Shown in pieces: positions 45,201 to 52,640 of a stretch of 64,000 nucleotides of DNA (position 1 is its first letter; each line of letters opens with the position of its first letter). The notes beneath the pieces are model-generated. The model was not told the origin of the DNA, ran no database searches, and saw only the letters and a list, made by a program, of their open reading frames with translations. Origin of the DNA: Clostridia bacterium (lineage in GTDB: Bacteria > Bacillota > Clostridia > UBA1381); assembly GCA_017935675.1 (NCBI GenBank), contig JAGBHE010000080.1, positions 1-64,000 on the forward strand, written 5' to 3'. Position numbers and translations under genes: made by a program.

Positions 45201-47798
45201 GCCGAAAACCTCGTTATTGCCGCAGAAGAAAGCCTTGCGCAGGCGGATATAGATACAGCTCAGACCGTGGTTGCAGCTCTTAAGAACAGCGACGTAAAAA
45301 TAAATCTTGAAAACAGACTTGACATTGCGCAAAAGAAAGCGGATTCTGTCTGGGTGACTGATTATGAAAACAACAGCATAGGCGATACCCTCGGATATCA
45401 TGATATGACGGTCGTTGCGGATGAAGACCATGCGGGAAACAATGTGGCAAAAATGACATTCAACTCCGAGGGCGGCGGAGGCTGGTCACCTCAGCCTTCT
45501 ATGAGCCCGGTTTCCGGAGACTTCAGACTGGAACAGAAAATCAAATGGACGGGAAATGAATGTTCAGGCAGAGAGTTTGCTATCTGGGCAAGAAAAGCCG
45601 ACGGCAACGGAATGCTGATATATACAACGTTCTCAGAGGAATGCGGCGGTTCTTTCTTAAGAAATGACTGGACCAATATCGCAGCCTCTAACCCGATGAA
45701 AAATAATACATGGTATAATATAGTAGTAACAGGTAATCCCGAAACTAAGAAGTATGACATTGAAATCATTGACCTTGATAAGAATGAAACGGTGATTTCG
45801 CTTAAGGATAACACATTTGCGGAAGATTATATCGGATCATTCACGTCGTTCCAGTATATTATCAAGGGAACAACAAATGCAGATAATCAGTACATATGCA
45901 TTGACGATATGTTTGTAATCCTTATAACAGATTATACTGTTGCAAGAGATGCGGTTGTAAAAGCAGAAAGAAATAAAACATCGGGCAATATCAATTATGC
46001 ACAGGCTTGCATAGAAGCTATGGAGGAAGGAAGCGATAGGGAAGCGCTTCAGGCCCGTCTTGATGATATAGTAAGCGGTCTTAATATAAGCAGTGTTATG
46101 TTCTTTAAGAATGGTGCTGCGGTTGACTTTGTTACACCGGGCACAATTTGCGCAAAGACGCATATTGTAAACAAGACGGCTGACGCCGTAAATGCTAAGC
46201 TTGCTGTCGCTCTTTACAAGGGAACAGACGCAAATCAGAAGCTTGTCACAATCGGCATTTCAGATGCTACAGTGCTTGAAGCCGGAGCTTCGGCTGACCT
46301 TTCGGCAGTGCTTGATGTGGTTGATATTTCGGATGACATCTATCAGATAAAGGCATTTATCTGGGATGAAAATATGAAGCCGTTAGCGGAAAATGCAGTA
46401 CTAAGTGATGCGCCTCCCGCTTTGCGGCTGCCCAACTTCTTTACAAGCGATATGGTTTTGCAGCGCAATCAGGCTCATAATGTCTGGGGAAAAGGTGTAG
46501 AAGGGAAGAATGTAAGCGTATCTTTGTATAATGATACCGTAAAGTCAGAGGGTACAGCTGTTGTTTCGGACGGCGAATGGGAAGTAAGCCTTGATTCATT
46601 GCCGGCAGGCGGGCCGTATACTCTAAGCGTAGTAAGCGGAGCAGAAAAGAAGACAGTTGAAAATGTATTTGTCGGAGATGTATTTGTTATGGCTGGACAG
46701 TCAAATATGGAGCTTACATACTGGCCTGATACCTGTCATATAGACAATCCGCCTATAGATACTGTTCTAAGCAGCGGAAATGTAAAGTTTTTCAGAACGG
46801 AAAACGTAAGAGACCAGGCACCGACGTTTGATATCCCTTACAGACCTGAAATGAATGTTGAGTCGTGGTCAACGGTAAATAATGATAACAAGCAGTTTGT
46901 GTCAATGATAGGAATGTACCTTGCCCAGGAAATGATAGAGGTTGATCCAAATGTTCCTATTGGCCTGATGTGCGTTGCTTGGGGCGGAACAAATATTACA
47001 AGCTGGATGAGACTTTCAAACGATAACAAAACGCCTAATTTCACACCGAGCGACGGCGGAATTTATAACAACCACATCGCACCTATTACAAAATATAATG
47101 TAGCCGCTGTTCTGTGGTATCAGGGTTGTAACGATTGGCAGAATCCTGTGATGTACACAGAAGCATTCCCGACGCTTGTAAATGATTACAGAAAGCTTTG
47201 GGGACGTGATGAACTGCCGTTCTTCTATGTACAGCTTGCGCGCTTCCGCGATGCTAACGAAAGCAATCCTCAGGATTTGACGGCAATAAGGGAATCACAG
47301 AGAAAGGCACTTGATCTTGTAGCGAACAAGAATAATTTTGCTATGGTGGTTTCACTCGACACAGACCGCGATACGTATTATGATATCCATCCGTCCGGAA
47401 AAGATATTCTTGCAGAGCGTATGCACTTGCTTGTCCGGAAATTCATATTCGGGGAGGAGGTTGTTTTCAGCGGACCGTTGTTTGAAAATGCTGCTATAAA
47501 CGGAAGCAAAATCGTGATTTCATTTAAGGACTTTTCAATAGGCTCAGGCTTAAAGATAAAGGACTTAAGCAATCAGAGCAGCAATAATACATTAAAGGAA
47601 TTTGAGGTATGCGGCTTGAACGGAGAATATATTTCGGCAAACGCCCGGATAGTCGGGAATACTGTTGAGGTGACGGTTCCGGAGGGCATTGATACACCTA
47701 AGGGTGTAAGATATGCCGTAAGTGCCGTTCCTGTCAATCCGAACCTGTATAACAATGAGAATTTGCCTGCGTCACCGTTTACATATGAATTTAATTAA
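42270..47798 (+). CDS. Giant mosaic esterase: LamG/helical repeats plus sialate-O-acetylesterase-like domain
   Basis: An 1842-residue exported protein. After a signal peptide (1-32) come four LamG-like domains (about 85-285, 390-585, 683-875, 1028-1215), separated by one to three helical repeats of the VVKAERxKTxxD type. The shared Ig-like module follows (about 1273-1377, ending FIWDENMKPLAE), then an SGNH esterase (about 1380-1842) like sialic-acid-specific 9-O-acetylesterases. The nucleophile is Ser1478 in VMAGQSNMELT. WGGTNITSWM and WYQGCNDW supply oxyanion residues, and Asp1705/His1707 lie in YDIHPSGK. Relatives deacetylate sialic acid or plant glycans; pectin or hemicellulose acetyl groups are more likely here. 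The first LamG domain is nearly identical in DNA to that of the next gene. Confidence 0.83.
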   Translation: MKPRSIKSRAAHMLLALFMMLNLFNTAAMASGSAADAVAAAESTQSQTDIDTAQVIVSSMEKSPERTALEARLDVLQNKVDAIFNYDVSGRENGFEIYVNPEGGWNVTVQDDPLGKYGKVMQQHYVAAAPGGWNQAIFDEPISGRVTIEESIMFACTGKDARAFRAYLGLGSGSDQRLFSFYPSDHDYCQGLYLCHGNSDWLRMQGSENAVTRDKWYDIKIVIDTETKEYEAYLSRDGELIGSVKDTAYNADYSKGLASISLAPEGSSSAGDDYLYYTGVRAYIETPEIAARKLLVKAERSKTDHDILTAAKAVYALENGDVKTAFTERLAAIGDISEQDVLVSKAFETKVQADIDAAQISVASMENGAKKTAFINKLDNLQKYIDAVFSVEFSEYETGYKDYFISNGVTTEVKEADGNKYLDVNVSDSGVGGISVIHTFSDRPLTDNSFTVEQKLKFDGTFSDNFEFNIDIQGDNGYYYFERITPFNNFGGYDSGGDFIYQDGFVPGRWYNFVISYDKTTGKYTKSIIDTVTGNTEQKTNLSLNVKPEEWKEIRYRLSGNSPDKTGVVGADDFYLIISDDIKEARNAVVKAERTKTAADLLAAAKKVYGLSDSEEKSGFAERLSNCGNITEETVLVSKAEETKSQSDIDAAQIRVSAMDDSAEKILLENKLDSLQKSIDALFTIDFSEYDAGYTGYFISNGTTTEIKEAGGNKYLDAVVSSEGAGGVNEIYAIPENAIGDNSFTLEQKLKFNGSFEGFEFNIDIDGFEYYYLECITPDGNFGGYHTGGDFRYQQSGGFVQGKWYNFILSYDKTTGKYTKSIVDVETGHTEQKTNLDLQINPSGWKAIRYRLGGKSTDGKGVVGVDDFVLTVATDISSARNAVVKAERTKTEADVKAARSLVNALSESADKTALSSRLDAAAVYAPAVSAVEKAEATRLLADYNAALNIVGALEEGNIKNSLLKRLDAIEIIGADSAAENLVIAAEESLAQADIDTAQTVVAALKNSDVKINLENRLDIAQKKADSVWVTDYENNSIGDTLGYHDMTVVADEDHAGNNVAKMTFNSEGGGGWSPQPSMSPVSGDFRLEQKIKWTGNECSGREFAIWARKADGNGMLIYTTFSEECGGSFLRNDWTNIAASNPMKNNTWYNIVVTGNPETKKYDIEIIDLDKNETVISLKDNTFAEDYIGSFTSFQYIIKGTTNADNQYICIDDMFVILITDYTVARDAVVKAERNKTSGNINYAQACIEAMEEGSDREALQARLDDIVSGLNISSVMFFKNGAAVDFVTPGTICAKTHIVNKTADAVNAKLAVALYKGTDANQKLVTIGISDATVLEAGASADLSAVLDVVDISDDIYQIKAFIWDENMKPLAENAVLSDAPPALRLPNFFTSDMVLQRNQAHNVWGKGVEGKNVSVSLYNDTVKSEGTAVVSDGEWEVSLDSLPAGGPYTLSVVSGAEKKTVENVFVGDVFVMAGQSNMELTYWPDTCHIDNPPIDTVLSSGNVKFFRTENVRDQAPTFDIPYRPEMNVESWSTVNNDNKQFVSMIGMYLAQEMIEVDPNVPIGLMCVAWGGTNITSWMRLSNDNKTPNFTPSDGGIYNNHIAPITKYNVAAVLWYQGCNDWQNPVMYTEAFPTLVNDYRKLWGRDELPFFYVQLARFRDANESNPQDLTAIRESQRKALDLVANKNNFAMVVSLDTDRDTYYDIHPSGKDILAERMHLLVRKFIFGEEVVFSGPLFENAAINGSKIVISFKDFSIGSGLKIKDLSNQSSNNTLKEFEVCGLNGEYISANARIVGNTVEVTVPEGIDTPKGVRYAVSAVPVNPNLYNNENLPASPFTYEFN

Positions 47799-47805
47799 TA
47801 ATAAT

Positions 47806-47844
47806 CTCCGTCATCACCGCAAAATTCAGGCGGTGATGACGGAG
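47806..47844 (+). other. Perfect 15-bp intercistronic hairpin covering a purine-rich site
   Basis: CTCCGTCATCACCGC pairs without mismatch with GCGGTGATGACGGAG, nine-base loop, eight bases after the esterase stop. No T-run follows. The right arm includes GACGGAG, just before AGTGGAGG, the ribosome site of the next gene. It could be a processing or stability element that sets the ratio of the two proteins, or a weak terminator. Confidence 0.55.
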
Positions 47845-47868
47845 GTGAAATATAGTGGAGGTTATTAC

Positions 47869-50082
47869 ATGCACAATAAAAAATGTTTATCCGTTATTTT
47901 ATCTGTTGCTTTATCAGCATGCTGCATATGGACAAGCTTGCCGATAAACACGGCTTCGGCTGATTCATATGAGGATGCTGTTATACTTGCGGAATCAACA
48001 AAGCTTCAGTCTGATATTGATGCCGCACAGGTAATGATTTCGAATATGGAAGACACTGCTGCAAAAAATGCTTTGGAAGTAAGACTTGATTTGCTTCAAA
48101 ATAAAGTGGATTCTGCATTCATATATGATGTGTCAGGCAGAGAAAACGGTTTTGGAATTTATGTTAATCCCGAAGGCGGCTGGAATGTTACGGTTCAGGA
48201 CGATCCTCTCGGAAAATACGGCAAGGTAATGCAGCAGCATTATGTCGCTGCAGCTCCCGGCGGCTGGAATCAGGCAGTCTTTGGTGAGCCGATAAGCGGC
48301 AGGGTTACAATAGAAGAAAGCATCATGTTTGCCTGCACAGGTAAGGAGGCAAGAGCTTTCAGGGCATATTTGGGCTTGGGTTCGGGCTCCGATCAGAGAC
48401 TTTTCAGCTTCTATCCGTCAGACCATGACTATTGTCAGGGCTTGTATCTTTGCCACGGCAACAGCGACTGGCTCAGAATGCCGGGAAGCGAAAATGCTGT
48501 GACAAGAGATAAGTGGTACGATATAAAAATAGTAATCGACACAGAAACAAAAGAATATGAGGCTTATCTGTCTTGTGACGGTGAGTTAATCGGTTCTGTA
48601 AAGGATACAGCCTACAATTCCGATTATTCAAAGGGACTTGCGTCAGTAAGCTTAGCACCGGAGGGGTCTTCAAGCACCGGCGATGATTATCTTTATTATA
48701 CAGGCGTCCGCGCATATATTGAAACGCCGGAAATGGCTGCAAGAAAGCTTCTTGTAAAAGCGGAAAGATCAAGAAATGAAAATGATATTATGGCTGCAGC
48801 AAAGAGTATTTACAGTCTTACCGGCAGCGCGGAAAAGGACGGCTTTGTTGACAGGCTTACGGCTATAGGCGGATGCGAGCAGGATGTTTTGGTATCTGAA
48901 GCTTTGGAAACAAAAAATCAGTCAGATATTGATGCGGCTCAGATAAGCGTTTCATCCATGGAGGACGGCGAGAAGAAAAAAGCATTTGAAAACAAACTTG
49001 ACGCTTTACAAAAATCCAAAGACGCCCTTTATGTGCTTGATTTTGCAGAATACAGCGCAGGTGATACAGGCTTTTATATTTCAAATAATACATCTACGGT
49101 AATAAAAGAGGAAAACGGAAACAAGTACCTTGATGCTGCCATTTCTTCCGCGGGCACAGGAGGGATTAATGAAATATATAAAATCCCAGAAAATGCCATA
49201 GGAAACAACAGCTTCACTCTTGAGCAAAAGCTTAAATTCAACGGAAAATTTAATAACTTTGAATTTAACATTGATATTGACGGAACAGAGTATTATTTCC
49301 TTGAACGCATAGTACCTTATAATAATTTCGGAGGCTATAATTCGGGCGGAGACTTTATATATCAGGAGGCTTCAGGCTTTGTGCCGGGAAGATGGTATAA
49401 CTTCATACTTTCATATGATAAGACAACAGGAAAGTACACGAAGTCAATTGTTGATGTTGAAACAGGTCATACCGAGCAAAAAACAAATCTCGACCTTCAG
49501 ATTAACCCGCCGGGATGGAAGGCTGTACGTTATCGTCTCAGCGGAAACTCGGAGGACAGTACAGGCGTAGTTGGTGTTGATGATTTTGTTCTGACAGTTG
49601 AAAGCGATGTTTCTGCCGCAAGAAACGCAACCGTTCAGGCTGAAAGAAGCAAAGATTTTGACAGCATTATTGCAGCCATGGAATGCATCGCTAAGCTTGA
49701 TGCCGGTGCTGATAAAGATTCATTTACCGCACGTATAAACAATATTCCCGGCAGAGCGTGTGTCGGCAGTGTCAGGTTTTATAACGGAGACATCGTAATT
49801 GATTCGCTTGTATCCGGAGCCGTAACAGCAAAAACGACAGTTATTAATAAGGGAGATAAGACCTTAAAGGCAAGATTTATTATTGCATTATATGATGAGA
49901 CGCCTGAGGGCAAGCGCCTTGTGTCCGCACAGACATCGGGTGTTACGCCAATGGCGCCGGGGGATATAAAGGAACTTTCCGAAAGTATAAATATTGCTGA
50001 CATTTCAAGCGGCAGTTACATACTTAAAGCATTTGTGTGGGATGATATCACCGCGCTGTCACATGAAACGGTTTTAAGATAA
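47869..50082 (+). CDS. Secreted LamG/helical-repeat mosaic protein without catalytic domain
   Basis: A 737-residue exported protein, signal peptide about 1-33. Its parts are a helical repeat, a LamG-like domain (about 85-290), helical repeats, a second LamG-like domain (about 389-580), one repeat, and the shared C-terminal Ig-like module (about 633-737) ending LKAFVWDDITALSHETVLR. It amounts to the previous protein without the esterase. The DNA of the first LamG domain is almost the same as in that gene (48127-48740 against 42527-43140), and a 160-base part of the second LamG matches the third LamG of that gene. The ATG at 47869 has TGGAGG upstream. Probably a glycan-binding or adaptor protein. 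Confidence 0.78.
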   Translation: MHNKKCLSVILSVALSACCIWTSLPINTASADSYEDAVILAESTKLQSDIDAAQVMISNMEDTAAKNALEVRLDLLQNKVDSAFIYDVSGRENGFGIYVNPEGGWNVTVQDDPLGKYGKVMQQHYVAAAPGGWNQAVFGEPISGRVTIEESIMFACTGKEARAFRAYLGLGSGSDQRLFSFYPSDHDYCQGLYLCHGNSDWLRMPGSENAVTRDKWYDIKIVIDTETKEYEAYLSCDGELIGSVKDTAYNSDYSKGLASVSLAPEGSSSTGDDYLYYTGVRAYIETPEMAARKLLVKAERSRNENDIMAAAKSIYSLTGSAEKDGFVDRLTAIGGCEQDVLVSEALETKNQSDIDAAQISVSSMEDGEKKKAFENKLDALQKSKDALYVLDFAEYSAGDTGFYISNNTSTVIKEENGNKYLDAAISSAGTGGINEIYKIPENAIGNNSFTLEQKLKFNGKFNNFEFNIDIDGTEYYFLERIVPYNNFGGYNSGGDFIYQEASGFVPGRWYNFILSYDKTTGKYTKSIVDVETGHTEQKTNLDLQINPPGWKAVRYRLSGNSEDSTGVVGVDDFVLTVESDVSAARNATVQAERSKDFDSIIAAMECIAKLDAGADKDSFTARINNIPGRACVGSVRFYNGDIVIDSLVSGAVTAKTTVINKGDKTLKARFIIALYDETPEGKRLVSAQTSGVTPMAPGDIKELSESINIADISSGSYILKAFVWDDITALSHETVLR

Positions 50083-50097
50083 TTTGCAATAAGGTAT

Positions 50098-50126
50098 TTG
50101 ACATATCAGCTTTTGAGTGGTATAAT
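50098..50126 (+). promoter_or_regulatory. Perfect consensus promoter of the esterase/YesN/YesM operon
   Basis: TTGACA, 17-base spacer, TATAAT, 34 bases before the esterase start. A fully consensus promoter suggests constant expression of the sensor pair, as expected for a regulator that must be present before substrate. Confidence 0.85.
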
Positions 50127-50160
50127 TGCTGTATATAAATAAAACCGGAGGCAATCAGCT

Positions 50161-51027
50161 ATGATTAATGAGCGTAAAATACTGAATTTGAAACAGTATC
50201 ATTCGAGGTCATATGAAAATACATACTATAAAAAAGTTGACGGAATTAACCTTCCGATGAAGATTTTTTATCCTGAGAACCATAAATCGTCGGACAGACG
50301 AGCGGCAGTAATATGCATTCACGGCGGCGCTTGGGGGGCTGTAAAGGATAATTCACCGTGGGATGGCGGTATAATGTCATATCAGGCTGAGTATTTTGCT
50401 TCAAGAGGCGCTGTCGGTGTTTCAATAAGCTATAGAAATTTCATTCAGCCGGATGTGGAACGTAATCCGGGTGAAAAATATCCGGAGCTTGCAGATTTAT
50501 ATTCGGATTGCCGTGATGCTGTTGCGTATTTGAGGAAAAACTCAGAGCGCTTTGGAATAGATTCAAATAAGATAGCAGCTATCGGAGACTCGGCGGGAGG
50601 CCATCTTGCAGCTTGTCTTGCGGCAATAGATAATGCTGACGGAATCGGAAAGGTCAATGCGGTTATTGCCTGCAATCCGATAATGGATTTGACGGACCCG
50701 AAATGGATAAAATATATTGAATGCAACAGTATGGAGAGAGTAGAGGAAAGGGCAAAAAGTATTTCTCCTTTTTGGTGTGTAAAAGATGATTGTGTACCTA
50801 TGCTTGTAATGCACGGGTTGAAGGACGACTGTGTTTGTCCCGAACATTCAATACGCTTTTGCGATAAAATGAAAAAGCTGGGAGCAAGATGTGATATAAA
50901 ACTGTTCCCTGATGCAAAGCATGCTTTTATAATTGTAGATTATACGGCAACAGATAAACAGATATCGGATGCTATGTATGAAGCCGATGATTTTCTTGTG
51001 TCTGTCGGATTTTTAAAATCTTGCTGA
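50161..51027 (+). CDS. Alpha/beta-hydrolase esterase (acetyl/feruloyl esterase-like)
   Basis: A 288-residue cytoplasmic serine hydrolase of the BD-FAE/acetyl-esterase type (Abhydrolase_3-like). The oxyanion-hole motif is ICIHGGAWGAV. The nucleophile elbow GDSAGGH places Ser144; the acid is Asp222 or 223 in HGLKDDCVCPEHS; the catalytic histidine is His254 in DAKHAF. Such enzymes remove acetyl or feruloyl groups from imported oligosaccharides. It has no signal peptide, so it acts after uptake, complementing the secreted esterase encoded upstream. ACCGGAGG precedes the ATG. It heads an operon with a response regulator and histidine kinase. Confidence 0.87.
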   Translation: MINERKILNLKQYHSRSYENTYYKKVDGINLPMKIFYPENHKSSDRRAAVICIHGGAWGAVKDNSPWDGGIMSYQAEYFASRGAVGVSISYRNFIQPDVERNPGEKYPELADLYSDCRDAVAYLRKNSERFGIDSNKIAAIGDSAGGHLAACLAAIDNADGIGKVNAVIACNPIMDLTDPKWIKYIECNSMERVEERAKSISPFWCVKDDCVPMLVMHGLKDDCVCPEHSIRFCDKMKKLGARCDIKLFPDAKHAFIIVDYTATDKQISDAMYEADDFLVSVGFLKSC

Positions 51028-51059
51028 ACCTGTTTGCTTAATTAAATAAGGGGGTCAAA

Positions 51060-52622
51060 ATGTATAAGGTTTTAATCGCAGATGATGAGCGGATAATCAG
51101 AGAGAGGCTCAGCAGCTTTATTTCGAGAAATGTTGATTATCTTGAGGTTGTTGAAACCTTTAAAGACGGAAAGTATGTAATTGACTATTTAAAAGAAAAT
51201 GAAGCTGACATCATAATTGCAGATATTATTATGTTGAATGTGTCCGGAATAGATGTGGCAAAGTATATATATGAGAATAAGATTAATACAAAGGTTATAA
51301 TACTGAGCAGCTACAAAGAATTTGAATACGCGAAAAAAGCAATTGAATATAATGTTTCCGAATATCTTGTTAAGCCGACGGATTTTGATAAGCTTTTGGA
51401 GTCGCTGAGCAAAATAAAAAAAGAGCTTGACAATGAAAGACTTGAAAAAAAGGAAAAAAATCACTATTTTGAAATAATACCTGTATTAAGAGAACAATTT
51501 TTTGTGGATCTTGTTATGGGTGCAATAAAAAGTAAGGATGAAATTGACAAGCAGTTAAAGTTTCTTGGATTTGATTTTCTGCCGGAGAAAACCAAATGCA
51601 TTTTTCTTGAAATAAACATAATTAATTATAACGATTTTTCCAATCAAAGCTGGAAGCATGGCAAAGACCGTATTAATACTATGATATTAAACATAATAAA
51701 TGACGGTGACAACATGGGAGAGTTTTATGAGACTTATTGCCGCGATGGAAGAATAAGGGTAATTTATGTTTCGGAGAATTTTTCGGAGATTTATGAAATT
51801 GAGGAATATCTTAATAATAAAATCGAGAAGGCGGGCGGATATCTGTCGGATAATTTCGGTCTTTCAATAGATGCGGATATCCTTTGCAGGTTTGAAAGCA
51901 TATACGATTTTGCAACAGGTCAGAATATTATTCAGAGTGATAAAAATTCACATGATAATGAGGAAACCCTGCTGGTAGAGCGTATAAGGCTTCTTGCAAC
52001 ATATATACGCTCGGATTCGTGTGAAGAAGCGATTAATATTTTTGAAAGTATTATCGATTCTTCAAAATCGTTGTCCGAAGAAAAAATATGCGAAAAAGCA
52101 TGCAAGCTGTTTGAGATGGTTTATAGCATTTTTTCCGAAATCGGCGTAAGTATACAATACGTCAAAAAGAGCAAGCTTGATTATAAAATGATTCTTTTTT
52201 GCCGAAATTATGATGAAATAATGGAATTCGGGAAGAGATTGATTTTTGATATAACAAAATATATAGAACAGTTTGATGTTGATTCATCGGAAATAATAAT
52301 CAGAAACGCAAAGCAGTTTATAAATGATAACTATCATCTTGATATTTCTCTTCAGGATGTGGCGGACAGTGTTTTTCTGAGCCAGAAATATTTCAGCAAA
52401 TTTTTTAAGGATAAAACAGGTGAAAACTATCTTGATTATCTGAGAAAAATCAGGATGGAGCATGCAATTGAAATGCTTGCCGAGGGCTGTAAAATTGAAA
52501 AAATCAGCAAAGCAATCGGATATGGCAGCAGCAGATATTTTACCAGAAGATTTAAACAATATACGGGCTTTACACCGAAAGAATATTACAGACGAATATT
52601 AAACGGTGATAAGATTGAATAG
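51060..52622 (+). CDS. Response regulator, YesN type (receiver plus AraC helix-turn-helix)
   Basis: A 520-residue cytoplasmic regulator. The receiver domain (1-120) has acidic Asp8/Asp9, phospho-acceptor Asp55 in DIIIADIIMLNVSGI, and Lys105 in EYLVKPTD. A linker of about 280 residues follows, and the C-terminus is an AraC DNA-binding domain (about 420-515: SLQDVADSVFLSQKYFSKFF, then IEKISKAIGYGSSRYFTRRF, then YTGFTPKEYY). It should bind promoters in locus 2 when phosphorylated by the next gene's kinase. AAGGGGG lies upstream. The target glycan is unknown. Confidence 0.93.
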   Translation: MYKVLIADDERIIRERLSSFISRNVDYLEVVETFKDGKYVIDYLKENEADIIIADIIMLNVSGIDVAKYIYENKINTKVIILSSYKEFEYAKKAIEYNVSEYLVKPTDFDKLLESLSKIKKELDNERLEKKEKNHYFEIIPVLREQFFVDLVMGAIKSKDEIDKQLKFLGFDFLPEKTKCIFLEINIINYNDFSNQSWKHGKDRINTMILNIINDGDNMGEFYETYCRDGRIRVIYVSENFSEIYEIEEYLNNKIEKAGGYLSDNFGLSIDADILCRFESIYDFATGQNIIQSDKNSHDNEETLLVERIRLLATYIRSDSCEEAINIFESIIDSSKSLSEEKICEKACKLFEMVYSIFSEIGVSIQYVKKSKLDYKMILFCRNYDEIMEFGKRLIFDITKYIEQFDVDSSEIIIRNAKQFINDNYHLDISLQDVADSVFLSQKYFSKFFKDKTGENYLDYLRKIRMEHAIEMLAEGCKIEKISKAIGYGSSRYFTRRFKQYTGFTPKEYYRRILNGDKIE

Positions 52623-52640
52623 TTGCCGGGAGTGTAAATT

